This document shows positions 23,873 to 31,587 of a stretch of DNA of 42,566 nucleotides, one piece after another. Origin of the DNA: an uncultured Eubacterium sp. (GTDB lineage Bacteria; Bacillota; Clostridia; Lachnospirales; Lachnospiraceae). Below the pieces are notes generated by a model. That model had not been told where the DNA came from. It made no database searches and worked only from the letters and a program-made list of their open reading frames with translations. Positions within the stretch are counted from its first letter, which is position 1. Every line of letters begins with the position of its first letter. The stretch spans positions 1 to 42,566 of the forward strand of contig CAJTZF010000023.1 of NCBI GenBank assembly GCA_910584245.1, in the 5' to 3' direction. Made by a program: the position numbers and the translations under genes.

Positions 23873-24888
23873 TGTCTTCCCCTCCAAAATGGCAAATTTA
23901 AAATTCCCAAAAGCGTTCCCAGCCCATAGGACACATGCAGCAAAAAGAACAGCGCCGGCAGAACAAACTGCCCGGCGTACACGCCCAGGGCAGCATCCCT
24001 TTTCCTGCCTGCCCGGACTGCGCCGGCCGCCATAATAACAGCCAGCAGCCAATAAAGCGTCCACATCAGAACCGCCAGAAACGGGTGGGCGCATACGGCA
24101 AGTATGGTCGTAACTACAATGCCACACACAAAAGCAAACGGTACAAAGTGATAAACGGAAAGACATCCCGGACAAATACCCGCCGTCAAGCCGACCCAAT
24201 AGCCGTTTCCAAATTTCTGCCTGCACATAGCCGGCAAGCTGGGACGTATCATCTGGTATGAAAGGATTTCCGGTGCCATACAGAGCCGGAATCCTTTCTG
24301 GCGGATGCGGTAATGAAATTCATTGTCCTCCGTCCGCCCCAGATCCTCCCGGAACTTACCGGCGCGCTCAAACACCTCCCGCCGGTATGCCCCGTGGAAA
24401 AAGGATTTCACATACGCCCGCTTCCCCTCCCGCCGAAACGAGGCCGCGCTGCTGCCAAACATCGAGCTTTCCGCCATAAGCAAAACCTCCTGCCAGGGCG
24501 AAGCCTCCATCGCGATATTCGGACGGGCGCCGCCGGCCACAAACTCACCTTCTTCGAGTACCGCCACATTATTTTTCACAAAATCCCCCGGAATACTGCT
24601 GTGGGCGTCAATGCGTATGAGCGCGCCGGTCGTAAAAAGCCCAATTACCCGGTTCCAGCCACAGCTCTGGATCCTGCCGGGATTGTCCGACACGATTATA
24701 TTCAAAAATTGTCCCGCATGCTCCCTGGCAAACTGCTGCATCAGGCTGCGGGTGCCGTCTTCCGACATACTGTCGACCAGCACAAGTTCTATTTTTTTAT
24801 GCGGATAGCTCTGCCGCAATATATCCCCTAAAATGCCCGGAAGATATTTCTCTTCATTTAAAGCCACGATTCCAATCGAAATATTCAA
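23836..24888 (-). CDS. Glycosyltransferase family 2 with C-terminal membrane segments
   Basis: The 350-residue protein has a GT-A domain (about 1-220): ISIGIVALNEEKYLPGILGD, LVDSMSEDGT, IRIDAHSSIP and a C-terminal GRTEDNEFHYRIRQKGF. Three or four membrane helices follow (about 240-340), as in SuccinoglycanBP/ExoA-type transferases that act at the membrane. A TTG at 24888 follows GGAGGGG at 9 bp; another TTG 90 bp upstream has no clear site. It is the first gene of the minus-strand glycan run that continues with LicD, LicD, GT2 and GT4. Confidence 0.85.
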   Translation of the reverse strand: MNISIGIVALNEEKYLPGILGDILRQSYPHKKIELVLVDSMSEDGTRSLMQQFAREHAGQFLNIIVSDNPGRIQSCGWNRVIGLFTTGALIRIDAHSSIPGDFVKNNVAVLEEGEFVAGGARPNIAMEASPWQEVLLMAESSMFGSSAASFRREGKRAYVKSFFHGAYRREVFERAGKFREDLGRTEDNEFHYRIRQKGFRLCMAPEILSYQMIRPSLPAMCRQKFGNGYWVGLTAGICPGCLSVYHFVPFAFVCGIVVTTILAVCAHPFLAVLMWTLYWLLAVIMAAGAVRAGRKRDAALGVYAGQFVLPALFFLLHVSYGLGTLLGILNLPFWRGRQWWKKKNTRGKN

Positions 24889-25057
24889 GCTTACCTGCCC
24901 CTCCCCGCCATAAGGCTGTGAATCACATTTATTATACGCTTCTTGCCTGAAAAAGAAAAGCCTTTTCTGTTTTTCCAACTTCTGGTTTTTGTTTCTTTGC
25001 CCACCGTTGTATGTTATAATAATACTATAACAAAAAACGGAGGCTCAAAACGATCGT

Positions 25058-26164
25058 ATGAAAAACCAATTAAGAAAGCGGTCCGCCTACTGGACCGGTA
25101 TCCTTCTTTTGACGGCCGCGGCTGCCGTTTGTTCAGCTCTGTCACGTCTTACGCCATTTTGCGACTTTTATGCCGATTACATATTTCCAGCCGGGCTACA
25201 GACCTTTGGAAGGCTGACAGGAATTTTCCCCTTTTCGGTGGGAGAAATGCTAATACTTCTTGCCGGCGCGCTGCTCCTGTTACAAATATTTCTATTGCTG
25301 TTCCTTATTACGTTTCGAAAGAAAAGCAGGTACAAACAGTTTGTCACAAACTATTCCAAACTCATGCTCGCCGCTGCCATTGTGACGGCCTGGACCGTAA
25401 CGATGAATTGTTCGACACTTTACAATTGCTCCCGGCTGGACATCAATGGAAACCGAAATAAAAACTTTGAACCAGAGCAGATTCGCGAACTCCGGGACTT
25501 TATCGTAGGACAATGCAATACCCTCTCTGAACTTATGAAACGGGATGAAAACGGGGATGTGGTGACAGAGGGCGACATAAACAAAAAAGTCCGGGAGGCA
25601 ATGAAAAAGCTGTCCGTCAAATTTCCAAGGCTGTCCGGCTATTATCCGGATCCCAAACCGATTGCCGGCTCCTTTCTTATGTACCAGACGGGCTATGACG
25701 GCGTATACTTTCCCTTTTCCCTGGAGGCGAATTACAATACATATATCAGCGATATCCGCTACCCTCATGTGGCATCGCACGAGCTCGCCCACTTAAAAGG
25801 ATACATTTATGAAGACGAGGCCGATTTCATCGCCTATCTCGCCTGCGTGGGAAGCGACGATAAACAGCTACAGTACGCCGGTTATCTCGGCGTTCTCAAT
25901 TACATAGATTCCGATTACCGGCACAGCGTACAAAACAGCGGCGAACCATCAGCGCTAAAAATTTCCGACCGCGTCCGCAGCGATGCCGCAAGCTACACAG
26001 CCGCCACCTATGAAAAGCTGGCAGAGACCCGTGAAGTTATCGATTCGGAAATCGTGGCTTCGGCAAGCAGGGAATTTACGGACGCCTATATGGAATATTA
26101 CGGCGCGGAGCCGAATTACGCAGAAGTCACGAAACTTTTGCTCGCCTATTACGAGAAGATGTAG
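25058..26164 (+). CDS. DUF3810 membrane protein, putative zinc metallopeptidase
   Basis: The 368-residue protein has three N-terminal membrane segments (about 12-32, 65-90 and 105-125). A soluble domain of the DUF3810 family follows, with a gluzincin-like site SHELAHLKGYIYEDEADFIA (HExxH near residue 240, then a second Glu pair). The zinc-binding look is clear but activity in this family is not established. A TATAAT (25015-25020) lies upstream; the -35 is weak. The ribosome site CGGAGG is further than usual from the ATG (about 14 bp). It separates the two halves of the glycan locus. Confidence 0.82.
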   Translation: MKNQLRKRSAYWTGILLLTAAAAVCSALSRLTPFCDFYADYIFPAGLQTFGRLTGIFPFSVGEMLILLAGALLLLQIFLLLFLITFRKKSRYKQFVTNYSKLMLAAAIVTAWTVTMNCSTLYNCSRLDINGNRNKNFEPEQIRELRDFIVGQCNTLSELMKRDENGDVVTEGDINKKVREAMKKLSVKFPRLSGYYPDPKPIAGSFLMYQTGYDGVYFPFSLEANYNTYISDIRYPHVASHELAHLKGYIYEDEADFIAYLACVGSDDKQLQYAGYLGVLNYIDSDYRHSVQNSGEPSALKISDRVRSDAASYTAATYEKLAETREVIDSEIVASASREFTDAYMEYYGAEPNYAEVTKLLLAYYEKM

Positions 26165-26199
26165 GGATAAAAGGTATTTTACCCTGATACAAAAAACGC

Positions 26200-26228
26200 T
26201 TGCCCTTCTCAAGCGAAACGATTATACT
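26200..26228 (+). promoter_or_regulatory. Promoter of the GT2-GtrA gene
   Basis: TTGCCC (26200-26205) and TATACT (26223-26228) have 17-bp spacing, about 50 bp before the ATG at 26280. It lies in the 115-bp gap after the DUF3810 gene. Confidence 0.5.
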
Positions 26229-26279
26229 AGAAGGATAGAAATGTTTCGCAGAAAACTTTTAAAAATTCAGGGGTAAATT

Positions 26280-27377
26280 ATGGGGACATACAAAACAGAC
26301 ATCGCAGTTGTGATTCCGGCGCTCAATCCAGACGACCGAATGATCGCGCTCGTACAGAAATTAAAAGAAACCGGCTTTGAAAATATTATTCTCGTCGACG
26401 ATGGAAGCGAGATTGCAAATCGGAAATATTTCAAAGTATGCAAAGAAAACTATGGCTGCCATGTCATTCGTCACGTCGTTAATTTCGGAAAAGGAATCGC
26501 TCTCAAATCGGCGTTTAACCACATTTTGGACAACTGCCCCGACATAGCGGGAACGGTGACGGTAGACTGTGACGGACAGCACATGCCAGAAGATATTATT
26601 ACCTGCGCCAGACTGACACAGGAACACCCTGACCGCCTGGTGCTCGGGTGCCGCCGGTTTGATGACAAAGAAATCCCTCTGCGCAGCCGTTTTGGCAACA
26701 AAATCACCCGACATGTAATCCGGCTTCTATGCGGTATCAATATTGCCGATACCCAGACCGGGCTGCGGGGAATGTCAAGAGAGCTTATTAAAGAATATTT
26801 TGCAAAAACAAAGGGAGAGCGCTTTGAATATGAGATGAATATGCTCCTCTGCGCCCGTGAACACCAGATTCGGATCGAACAGTTTCCGATCCACACCATT
26901 TACCTGGAAAATAACGAGAGCTCCCACTTTAATCCCTTTATCGATTCCATACGGATTTATAAAGTATTTCTCAAATTTATGTTAAGCTCTTTTTCCAGCT
27001 TTATTATTGATATAATTCTATACTATTTGCTTGGACTTTTGCTTCGGCCAGTCATCGGGGACAAACTGCACATTTCCTTTTTCGGCATAGAAATATCCCT
27101 GTTAATCCTTATGAGAAGCACGCTGTCCCGGCTCGGCTCTTCCCTGTACAACTTTACGCTCAACAAAAAACAGGTATTTCGAAACGACTCCAAAGACATA
27201 ACGATCCTGTTCAAGTATTATACGCTGTGCATCGGCCAGCTCATCGTCTCTTCCCTCCTGGTGGACAAGGCGCTAACATTTATCGCCTCCTCCACCATAA
27301 GAAAATGTATCATTGATACTATACTATTTACTGTGAGCTTCCAAATCCAGAGGGAATGGGTATTCCGGCCAAAATGA
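26280..27377 (+). CDS. Glycosyltransferase family 2 fused to a GtrA-like membrane domain
   Basis: The 365-residue protein has a polyprenol-phosphate glycosyltransferase-like domain (about 8-220): VVIPALNPDDRM, ILVDDGSE, VNFGKGIALKSAF, VDCDGQHMPEDI and RSRFGNKITRH. A GtrA-like membrane domain with four helices follows (about 230-365, ending FQIQREWVFRPK as GtrA proteins do). The fusion suggests that one protein charges a lipid carrier with sugar and flips it or holds it at the membrane. The next gene, on the other strand and ending 13 bp away, is a GtrB-like GT2. Confidence 0.87.
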   Translation: MGTYKTDIAVVIPALNPDDRMIALVQKLKETGFENIILVDDGSEIANRKYFKVCKENYGCHVIRHVVNFGKGIALKSAFNHILDNCPDIAGTVTVDCDGQHMPEDIITCARLTQEHPDRLVLGCRRFDDKEIPLRSRFGNKITRHVIRLLCGINIADTQTGLRGMSRELIKEYFAKTKGERFEYEMNMLLCAREHQIRIEQFPIHTIYLENNESSHFNPFIDSIRIYKVFLKFMLSSFSSFIIDIILYYLLGLLLRPVIGDKLHISFFGIEISLLILMRSTLSRLGSSLYNFTLNKKQVFRNDSKDITILFKYYTLCIGQLIVSSLLVDKALTFIASSTIRKCIIDTILFTVSFQIQREWVFRPK

Positions 27378-27390
27378 CATACCTGCTCCC

Positions 27391-28344
27391 TTAATCATCC
27401 AAAATGTCCTGAACCGCATATTTGGGCCTGGATTTCGTTTCCATATATACTTTTCCGATATACTCGCCGATAATGCCGGTAGCGAGAAGCTGTAAACCTC
27501 CCAGCGCCCAGATCGAAACAATCAGGCTGCTCCAGCCGAGTACCGTATGCCCCATCACATGCCGCACAACGGAATATGCCAAAATAATGAGGCTAATAAA
27601 AAATACGAGAAATCCAAGCCAGACGATAAATCGGATCGGCTTTACACTAAACGAAGAGATACCGTCAAACGCAAAAGCGAGCATTTTTTTCAGCGGATAT
27701 TTGCTCTCCCCTGCGAACCGCTCATTTCTCTCATAATAAACCGTGTCGGACGGATATCCGATCAGCGGGATCATCCCCCGCAAAAACAGGTGGACTTCTT
27801 TATAATTTTCGAGCTGGTCCAGCACGCGTTTGCTCATCAAACGGTAGTCCGCATGATTAAACACGATCTCCACTCCCATCCAGCCCATGATTTTATAAAA
27901 ACCTTCCGCCGTCGTCTTTTTAAAAAAGGTATCTTTTTTCCTGCTGCTCCTTACACCGTACACCACATCATTTCCGGCATAATACTTTTCCACCATCTCA
28001 TCAATGGCATTGACGTCATCCTGCAAATCCGCATCGAGCGAAATAGCCACGTGGGCGTGTTCCTTTGCATACATAAGTCCCGCCAGAACCGCATTCTGGT
28101 GTCCCCGGTTCCGGGAAAGGTTTAACCCGCTCACATAAGTATATTCCTCATGCAGACGACAAATAATCATCCATGTCTGGTCCTTCGAGCCGTCGTTGAC
28201 AAATAAAATCCGGCTGTCAGCGCTGATCTTCCCGCTATCGACTAGTCCTTCCATTTTCCTGCTCAGTTGCTTCGCCGTCTCGTCGAGAACGGCTTCCTCG
28301 TTGTAACAGGGCACTACCAGATACAAAACACTCTTATCCTTCAT
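27391..28344 (-). CDS. GtrB-like polyprenol-phosphate glycosyltransferase (GT2)
   Basis: The 317-residue protein has LYLVVPCYNEEAVLDETAKQ, FVNDGSKDQT, NRGHQNAVLAGL, SLDADLQDDVNAIDEMV and the family block FLRGMIPLIGYPSDTVYYER then FAGESKYPLKKM. Two C-terminal membrane helices (about 230-255 and 270-295) follow, then GEYIGKVYMETKSRPKYAV. This is the standard layout of GtrB/ArnC-type enzymes that load glucose or a similar sugar onto undecaprenyl phosphate. Confidence 0.92.
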   Translation of the reverse strand: MKDKSVLYLVVPCYNEEAVLDETAKQLSRKMEGLVDSGKISADSRILFVNDGSKDQTWMIICRLHEEYTYVSGLNLSRNRGHQNAVLAGLMYAKEHAHVAISLDADLQDDVNAIDEMVEKYYAGNDVVYGVRSSRKKDTFFKKTTAEGFYKIMGWMGVEIVFNHADYRLMSKRVLDQLENYKEVHLFLRGMIPLIGYPSDTVYYERNERFAGESKYPLKKMLAFAFDGISSFSVKPIRFIVWLGFLVFFISLIILAYSVVRHVMGHTVLGWSSLIVSIWALGGLQLLATGIIGEYIGKVYMETKSRPKYAVQDILDD

Positions 28345-28440
28345 ATCATTTCCCCTTTCGTTTCACCTCTTTATTTTACATCATACACATTTTTGTGTCA
28401 ATTTTATTTTCCCTAAAGTCGATTCAAAGTCAAATCAGAA

Positions 28441-28468
28441 TTGACATACTAAGTAATTATGGTAAAAT
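28441..28468 (+). promoter_or_regulatory. Promoter of the TagF-MptE fusion and ulosonate genes
   Basis: TTGACA (28441-28446) and TAAAAT (28463-28468) are spaced 16 bp, in the 219-bp gap between the divergent GtrB-like gene and the fusion gene. The leader from about 28475 to 28563 contains the stem at 28495-28522. Confidence 0.65.
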
Positions 28469-28494
28469 AGTACATATGTAACTTGTGATAAGCC

Positions 28495-28522
28495 GCCAAA
28501 TGCGGGTAAACCTGCACTTGGC
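28495..28522 (+). promoter_or_regulatory. Stem-loop in the leader of the TagF-MptE fusion gene
   Basis: GCCAAATGCGGG (28495-28506) pairs with CCTGCACTTGGC (28511-28522) across a TAAA loop, with one mismatch and one G-U pair. No U-run follows, so it is not a simple terminator. It could protect the message or bind a regulator. Confidence 0.4.
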
Positions 28523-28563
28523 CCGCTGCTCAGTGAGAATAAATGGAATGGAAAGAATAGTCA

Positions 28564-30645
28564 ATGAAGGAACGGTTCAGTTATAAACTCCGACAGGATC
28601 TGTCGTGTGTAAAAAATAAAATAAAATTTAAGTGCTGCCGGATCGTGTTTTTAACCCAGGACAAAATGGTTATGTTTGAATCCTACCACGGTAAGCGGTG
28701 CGGCGACAGCGTAAAAGCCATTTATGATGCGATGATTTTGGACGATACGTTCCGGGATTACACTTTTGTGTGGGCATTCACAGACCCAAAAGCACACGAG
28801 GAGCTTGCCGGCAATCCGCGGACTATTTTAGTGAAAATAGGAACGCCTGAATATTTCCGCTACTATGCGGCATCCCGTTTTTGGATCAACAACGTAAGCG
28901 TACCGGATTATTTCACGCCTGGCAGACACCAGGTCTACATCGAAACATGGCACGGCACCCCGCTAAAGCGTCTCGGCTGTGACATTGAGACCGACAGCGA
29001 CCCGCGCCAGTCCAAGGAGCGGATGCATAAACGGTACCGGAAAAAGGGAAAGAAGGTAAGCCGCTTTCTCTCCCCCTCCCCGTACTACAGCGAGAAAATC
29101 GCCTCCGCTTTTGGACTGAACAGCAAACAGAAAAAAGCATTTGTCAACTGCGGATTACCCAGAAACGACGTACTATTTCATTTTACGGAGGAAGACCAGG
29201 CGATTGTGAGGCAAAAGCTTGGTATCGCGGAGGACAAGAGGGTGATTCTGTACACCCCGACATGGCGGGACACCGATTATAACCCCGGGCATGGTTTTGC
29301 TTACAAAAGTCCGGTAGATCTCGAAAAACTGTTACGTCTGCTTCCCGAGGACTGCGTGCTCTTGTTCCGGGCACATCACCAGAACGGACTCTCCGGCGTA
29401 ATACAGAGCTCCGGGCGCATCATAGACGTCACCGGTATTGACGATATCAATGAGCTGTATATCGCCAGCGACCTGATGGTTACTGACTATTCCTCCACGA
29501 TGTTTGATTTTAGTATTCTCAAGCGTCCGATGGTATTCCACATGTATGACCTGGATGACTACAAATCCCATATACGTGGGTTTTATTTCGATATATCGGA
29601 GCTGCCGGGACCTGTGACGATGACGGAGGAAGCGCTTGCCAGCGCCATTATTGACCAGCTGGCTTCGTTTGATTACTCCACCGACGAGAAATACCAGGCC
29701 TTTGACAAAACCTTCCATACGTGGGAGGACGGGGAAGCCGCGCACCAGGTTATTGAGAGATGTATCGCCATCGCTCCTCACAAACCAGGTCCCTGGGAAC
29801 GGTTGGTACAAAATTATAAAAAACTCATAAACCGGATGCGGATCGTATATTGTTTCGCCCGCTACAACATTACCGGCTGGTTTCACAAGCGCGGTTTGTT
29901 CCTGGGCGACAACGGCCGGCGGCTAATGGAAATGAAAGATTTGCACAAGGGCAAACGCTGTTTCCTGGTTGGAAACGGTCCGAGCCTGACACCGCATGAT
30001 CTGGACCTGATCCAAGATGAGTACTCGTTTGGAACGAATATGGTATATAAAATATTTAACCAGACCAAGTGGCGTCCCACTTATCACTGTGTATCAGACA
30101 GCATTTATGCCACGCGGCTCAAGGATGAACTTTACGAAAACATCCAGTCGCCGCTTCTCACGATCGAGAAAACTTACCGCAAGATGACAAAACGGGTACC
30201 GGACACAACTTATGTCCACACGATTGCAAGCGAACGGTATAAAGTCAAGGGAAACCTATTTGCCTACTGTATGGTAAAAGCTACCGTGCTATCGCTGGCG
30301 GCTGAGTTTGCGTTTCATATGGGATTTACTGAAATTTACCTGCTCGGAGTAGACTGCACCAATCCTCACGCGGCAGGCGGCCATTTTATGGAAAACTATG
30401 CATCGAGGGATATCGCGCAATCGGACATTTCCCGCATTAAGACGCGCATGAAAAAAGAGGATGTGACGACGGAGCAAATCGGCGAGCACATTATAGACCG
30501 GTCGCTTGTCGTTTACCGCCTGTTGAAAAAATATGCCGACAAGCATGGAATCCAAATATACAACGCCACCCGAGGCGGCAACCTGGAAATATTCCCAAGA
30601 GTGAAACTTGAGGACGTATTGGATGATAAAGACAAGATACAATAG
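28564..30645 (+). CDS. CDP-glycerol glycerophosphotransferase-like protein fused to a MptE/DUF115-type domain
   Basis: The 693-residue protein has two parts. The N-terminal part (about 25-400) is TagF-like: YIETWHGTPLKRLG at 125-138, NCGLPRNDVLF, VILYTPTWRD and VTDYSSTMFDFSILKRPMVF. These enzymes add glycerol phosphate units from CDP-glycerol to a membrane carrier. The C-terminal part (about 457-693) is a MptE-like/DUF115 Rossmann domain: GKRCFLVGNGPSLT, FGTNMVYKIF, FTEIYLLGVDC and a final IYNATRGGNLEIFPRV. DUF115 occurs in Maf proteins, which attach nonulosonic acids to flagellin. The fusion, followed by kdsB, an aldolase and kdsC, suggests a glycan with both glycerol phosphate and an ulosonic acid. 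That link is inference. Confidence 0.85.
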   Translation: MKERFSYKLRQDLSCVKNKIKFKCCRIVFLTQDKMVMFESYHGKRCGDSVKAIYDAMILDDTFRDYTFVWAFTDPKAHEELAGNPRTILVKIGTPEYFRYYAASRFWINNVSVPDYFTPGRHQVYIETWHGTPLKRLGCDIETDSDPRQSKERMHKRYRKKGKKVSRFLSPSPYYSEKIASAFGLNSKQKKAFVNCGLPRNDVLFHFTEEDQAIVRQKLGIAEDKRVILYTPTWRDTDYNPGHGFAYKSPVDLEKLLRLLPEDCVLLFRAHHQNGLSGVIQSSGRIIDVTGIDDINELYIASDLMVTDYSSTMFDFSILKRPMVFHMYDLDDYKSHIRGFYFDISELPGPVTMTEEALASAIIDQLASFDYSTDEKYQAFDKTFHTWEDGEAAHQVIERCIAIAPHKPGPWERLVQNYKKLINRMRIVYCFARYNITGWFHKRGLFLGDNGRRLMEMKDLHKGKRCFLVGNGPSLTPHDLDLIQDEYSFGTNMVYKIFNQTKWRPTYHCVSDSIYATRLKDELYENIQSPLLTIEKTYRKMTKRVPDTTYVHTIASERYKVKGNLFAYCMVKATVLSLAAEFAFHMGFTEIYLLGVDCTNPHAAGGHFMENYASRDIAQSDISRIKTRMKKEDVTTEQIGEHIIDRSLVVYRLLKKYADKHGIQIYNATRGGNLEIFPRVKLEDVLDDKDKIQ

Positions 30646-30685
30646 AAAATAAAACGCATTTATGCAGACACACTTATAATGACGG

Positions 30686-30728
30686 GTTTGTGCCGGCGCT
30701 ATAAAGCCATAATATGGCTTGCACAAAC
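30686..30728 (+). promoter_or_regulatory. Compound hairpin in the kdsB leader
   Basis: GTTTGTGC (30686-30693) pairs with GCACAAAC (30721-30728). Just inside, AAGCCAT (30704-30710) pairs with ATGGCTT (30714-30720) over an AAT loop. The two stems stack directly on the 3' side. It lies in the 123-bp gap between the TagF fusion and kdsB and could set their relative expression. No U-run follows. Confidence 0.4.
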
Positions 30729-30768
30729 ATCGGCTATAATCAAAAGGCAGCGCAGAAAAGAGGAAAAT

Positions 30769-31521
30769 ATGGAAAAAACACTTAAAATAATCGGAGTTAT
30801 TCCTGCAAGATATAAATCCAGCCGTTTCCCTGGAAAACCTTTGGTAGATATTTGCGGCAAACCAATGATATGGTGGGTTTACCAGCAGGCCATGAAAGTG
30901 CATGAATTTGACAAAGTATATGTCGCTACTGACGATGAGCGTATTAAAGCGGCCTGCGATGAACATAATATGAACGTGATTATGACTTCTGACCGCCATC
31001 AGACAGGATCCGACCGCGTCGCAGAAGTGGCGTCAAAAGTAGAGGGCGATTTATTTATTAATATCCAGGGCGACGAGCCGGTCATTAACCCGGAGATGAT
31101 ACAAGAAGTGATCTCCATCTTTTTTGAGGATGAGACCGTTACGTTTGGAAGTTTAAAAAAAGAAATAACTGATCCGGAAGAAATCCGGGCAGCGAGCACA
31201 GTAAAGGTTGTGACAGACCAAAAGGGAGACGCTATGTATTTCTCCCGTTCCGTCATCCCGTCCAACATAAAGGATGGACAAATGGCGCGGGTTTTTCGGC
31301 ATGTCGGCATTTACGCTTATAAGCGGGAATTTTTAGAAGCCTTTTCAAAGATGACACAGACCGAGCTGGAACTCGGCGAGGGCATCGAGCCTCTCCGGGC
31401 GATGGAACGGGGCTACAAAATGAGGCTAAAGGAGACGAAACACTCTTCTATCGGCGTCGACCTGCCTGAGCATATTGAAAAAGTGGAACGCGTTATTCAG
31501 GGAATTGATAAACTTGACTAA
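30769..31521 (+). CDS. kdsB: 3-deoxy-manno-octulosonate cytidylyltransferase (CMP-Kdo synthetase family)
   Basis: The 250-residue enzyme activates a ulosonic acid with CTP to give the CMP-sugar. Family motifs are IGVIPARYKSSRFPGKPL (nucleotide loop), YVATDDERI, TGSDRVAEV, NIQGDEPVI, YFSRSVIPSN and FRHVGIYAYKREFL. The length is normal. The start ATG 30769 follows AGAGG; an in-frame start 90 bp upstream lies in the leader hairpin and is rejected. Kdo is mostly known from Gram-negatives, so in a Gram-positive the product is probably a Kdo-like acid in a surface glycan. Confidence 0.9.
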   Translation: MEKTLKIIGVIPARYKSSRFPGKPLVDICGKPMIWWVYQQAMKVHEFDKVYVATDDERIKAACDEHNMNVIMTSDRHQTGSDRVAEVASKVEGDLFINIQGDEPVINPEMIQEVISIFFEDETVTFGSLKKEITDPEEIRAASTVKVVTDQKGDAMYFSRSVIPSNIKDGQMARVFRHVGIYAYKREFLEAFSKMTQTELELGEGIEPLRAMERGYKMRLKETKHSSIGVDLPEHIEKVERVIQGIDKLD

Positions 31522-31587
31522 ACAAGAAACCACATAACCTTTAACCCTGGTATCAAGAACAAATAAGTGGAAGAAATGAGGGAAACT

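Noticed and set aside
23873..24226. N-terminal extension of 118 residues on the first LicD protein
   Set aside because: The extension overlaps the real GT2 gene, is cysteine-rich and unlike any LicD; a GTG with GGAGGGG marks a better start.
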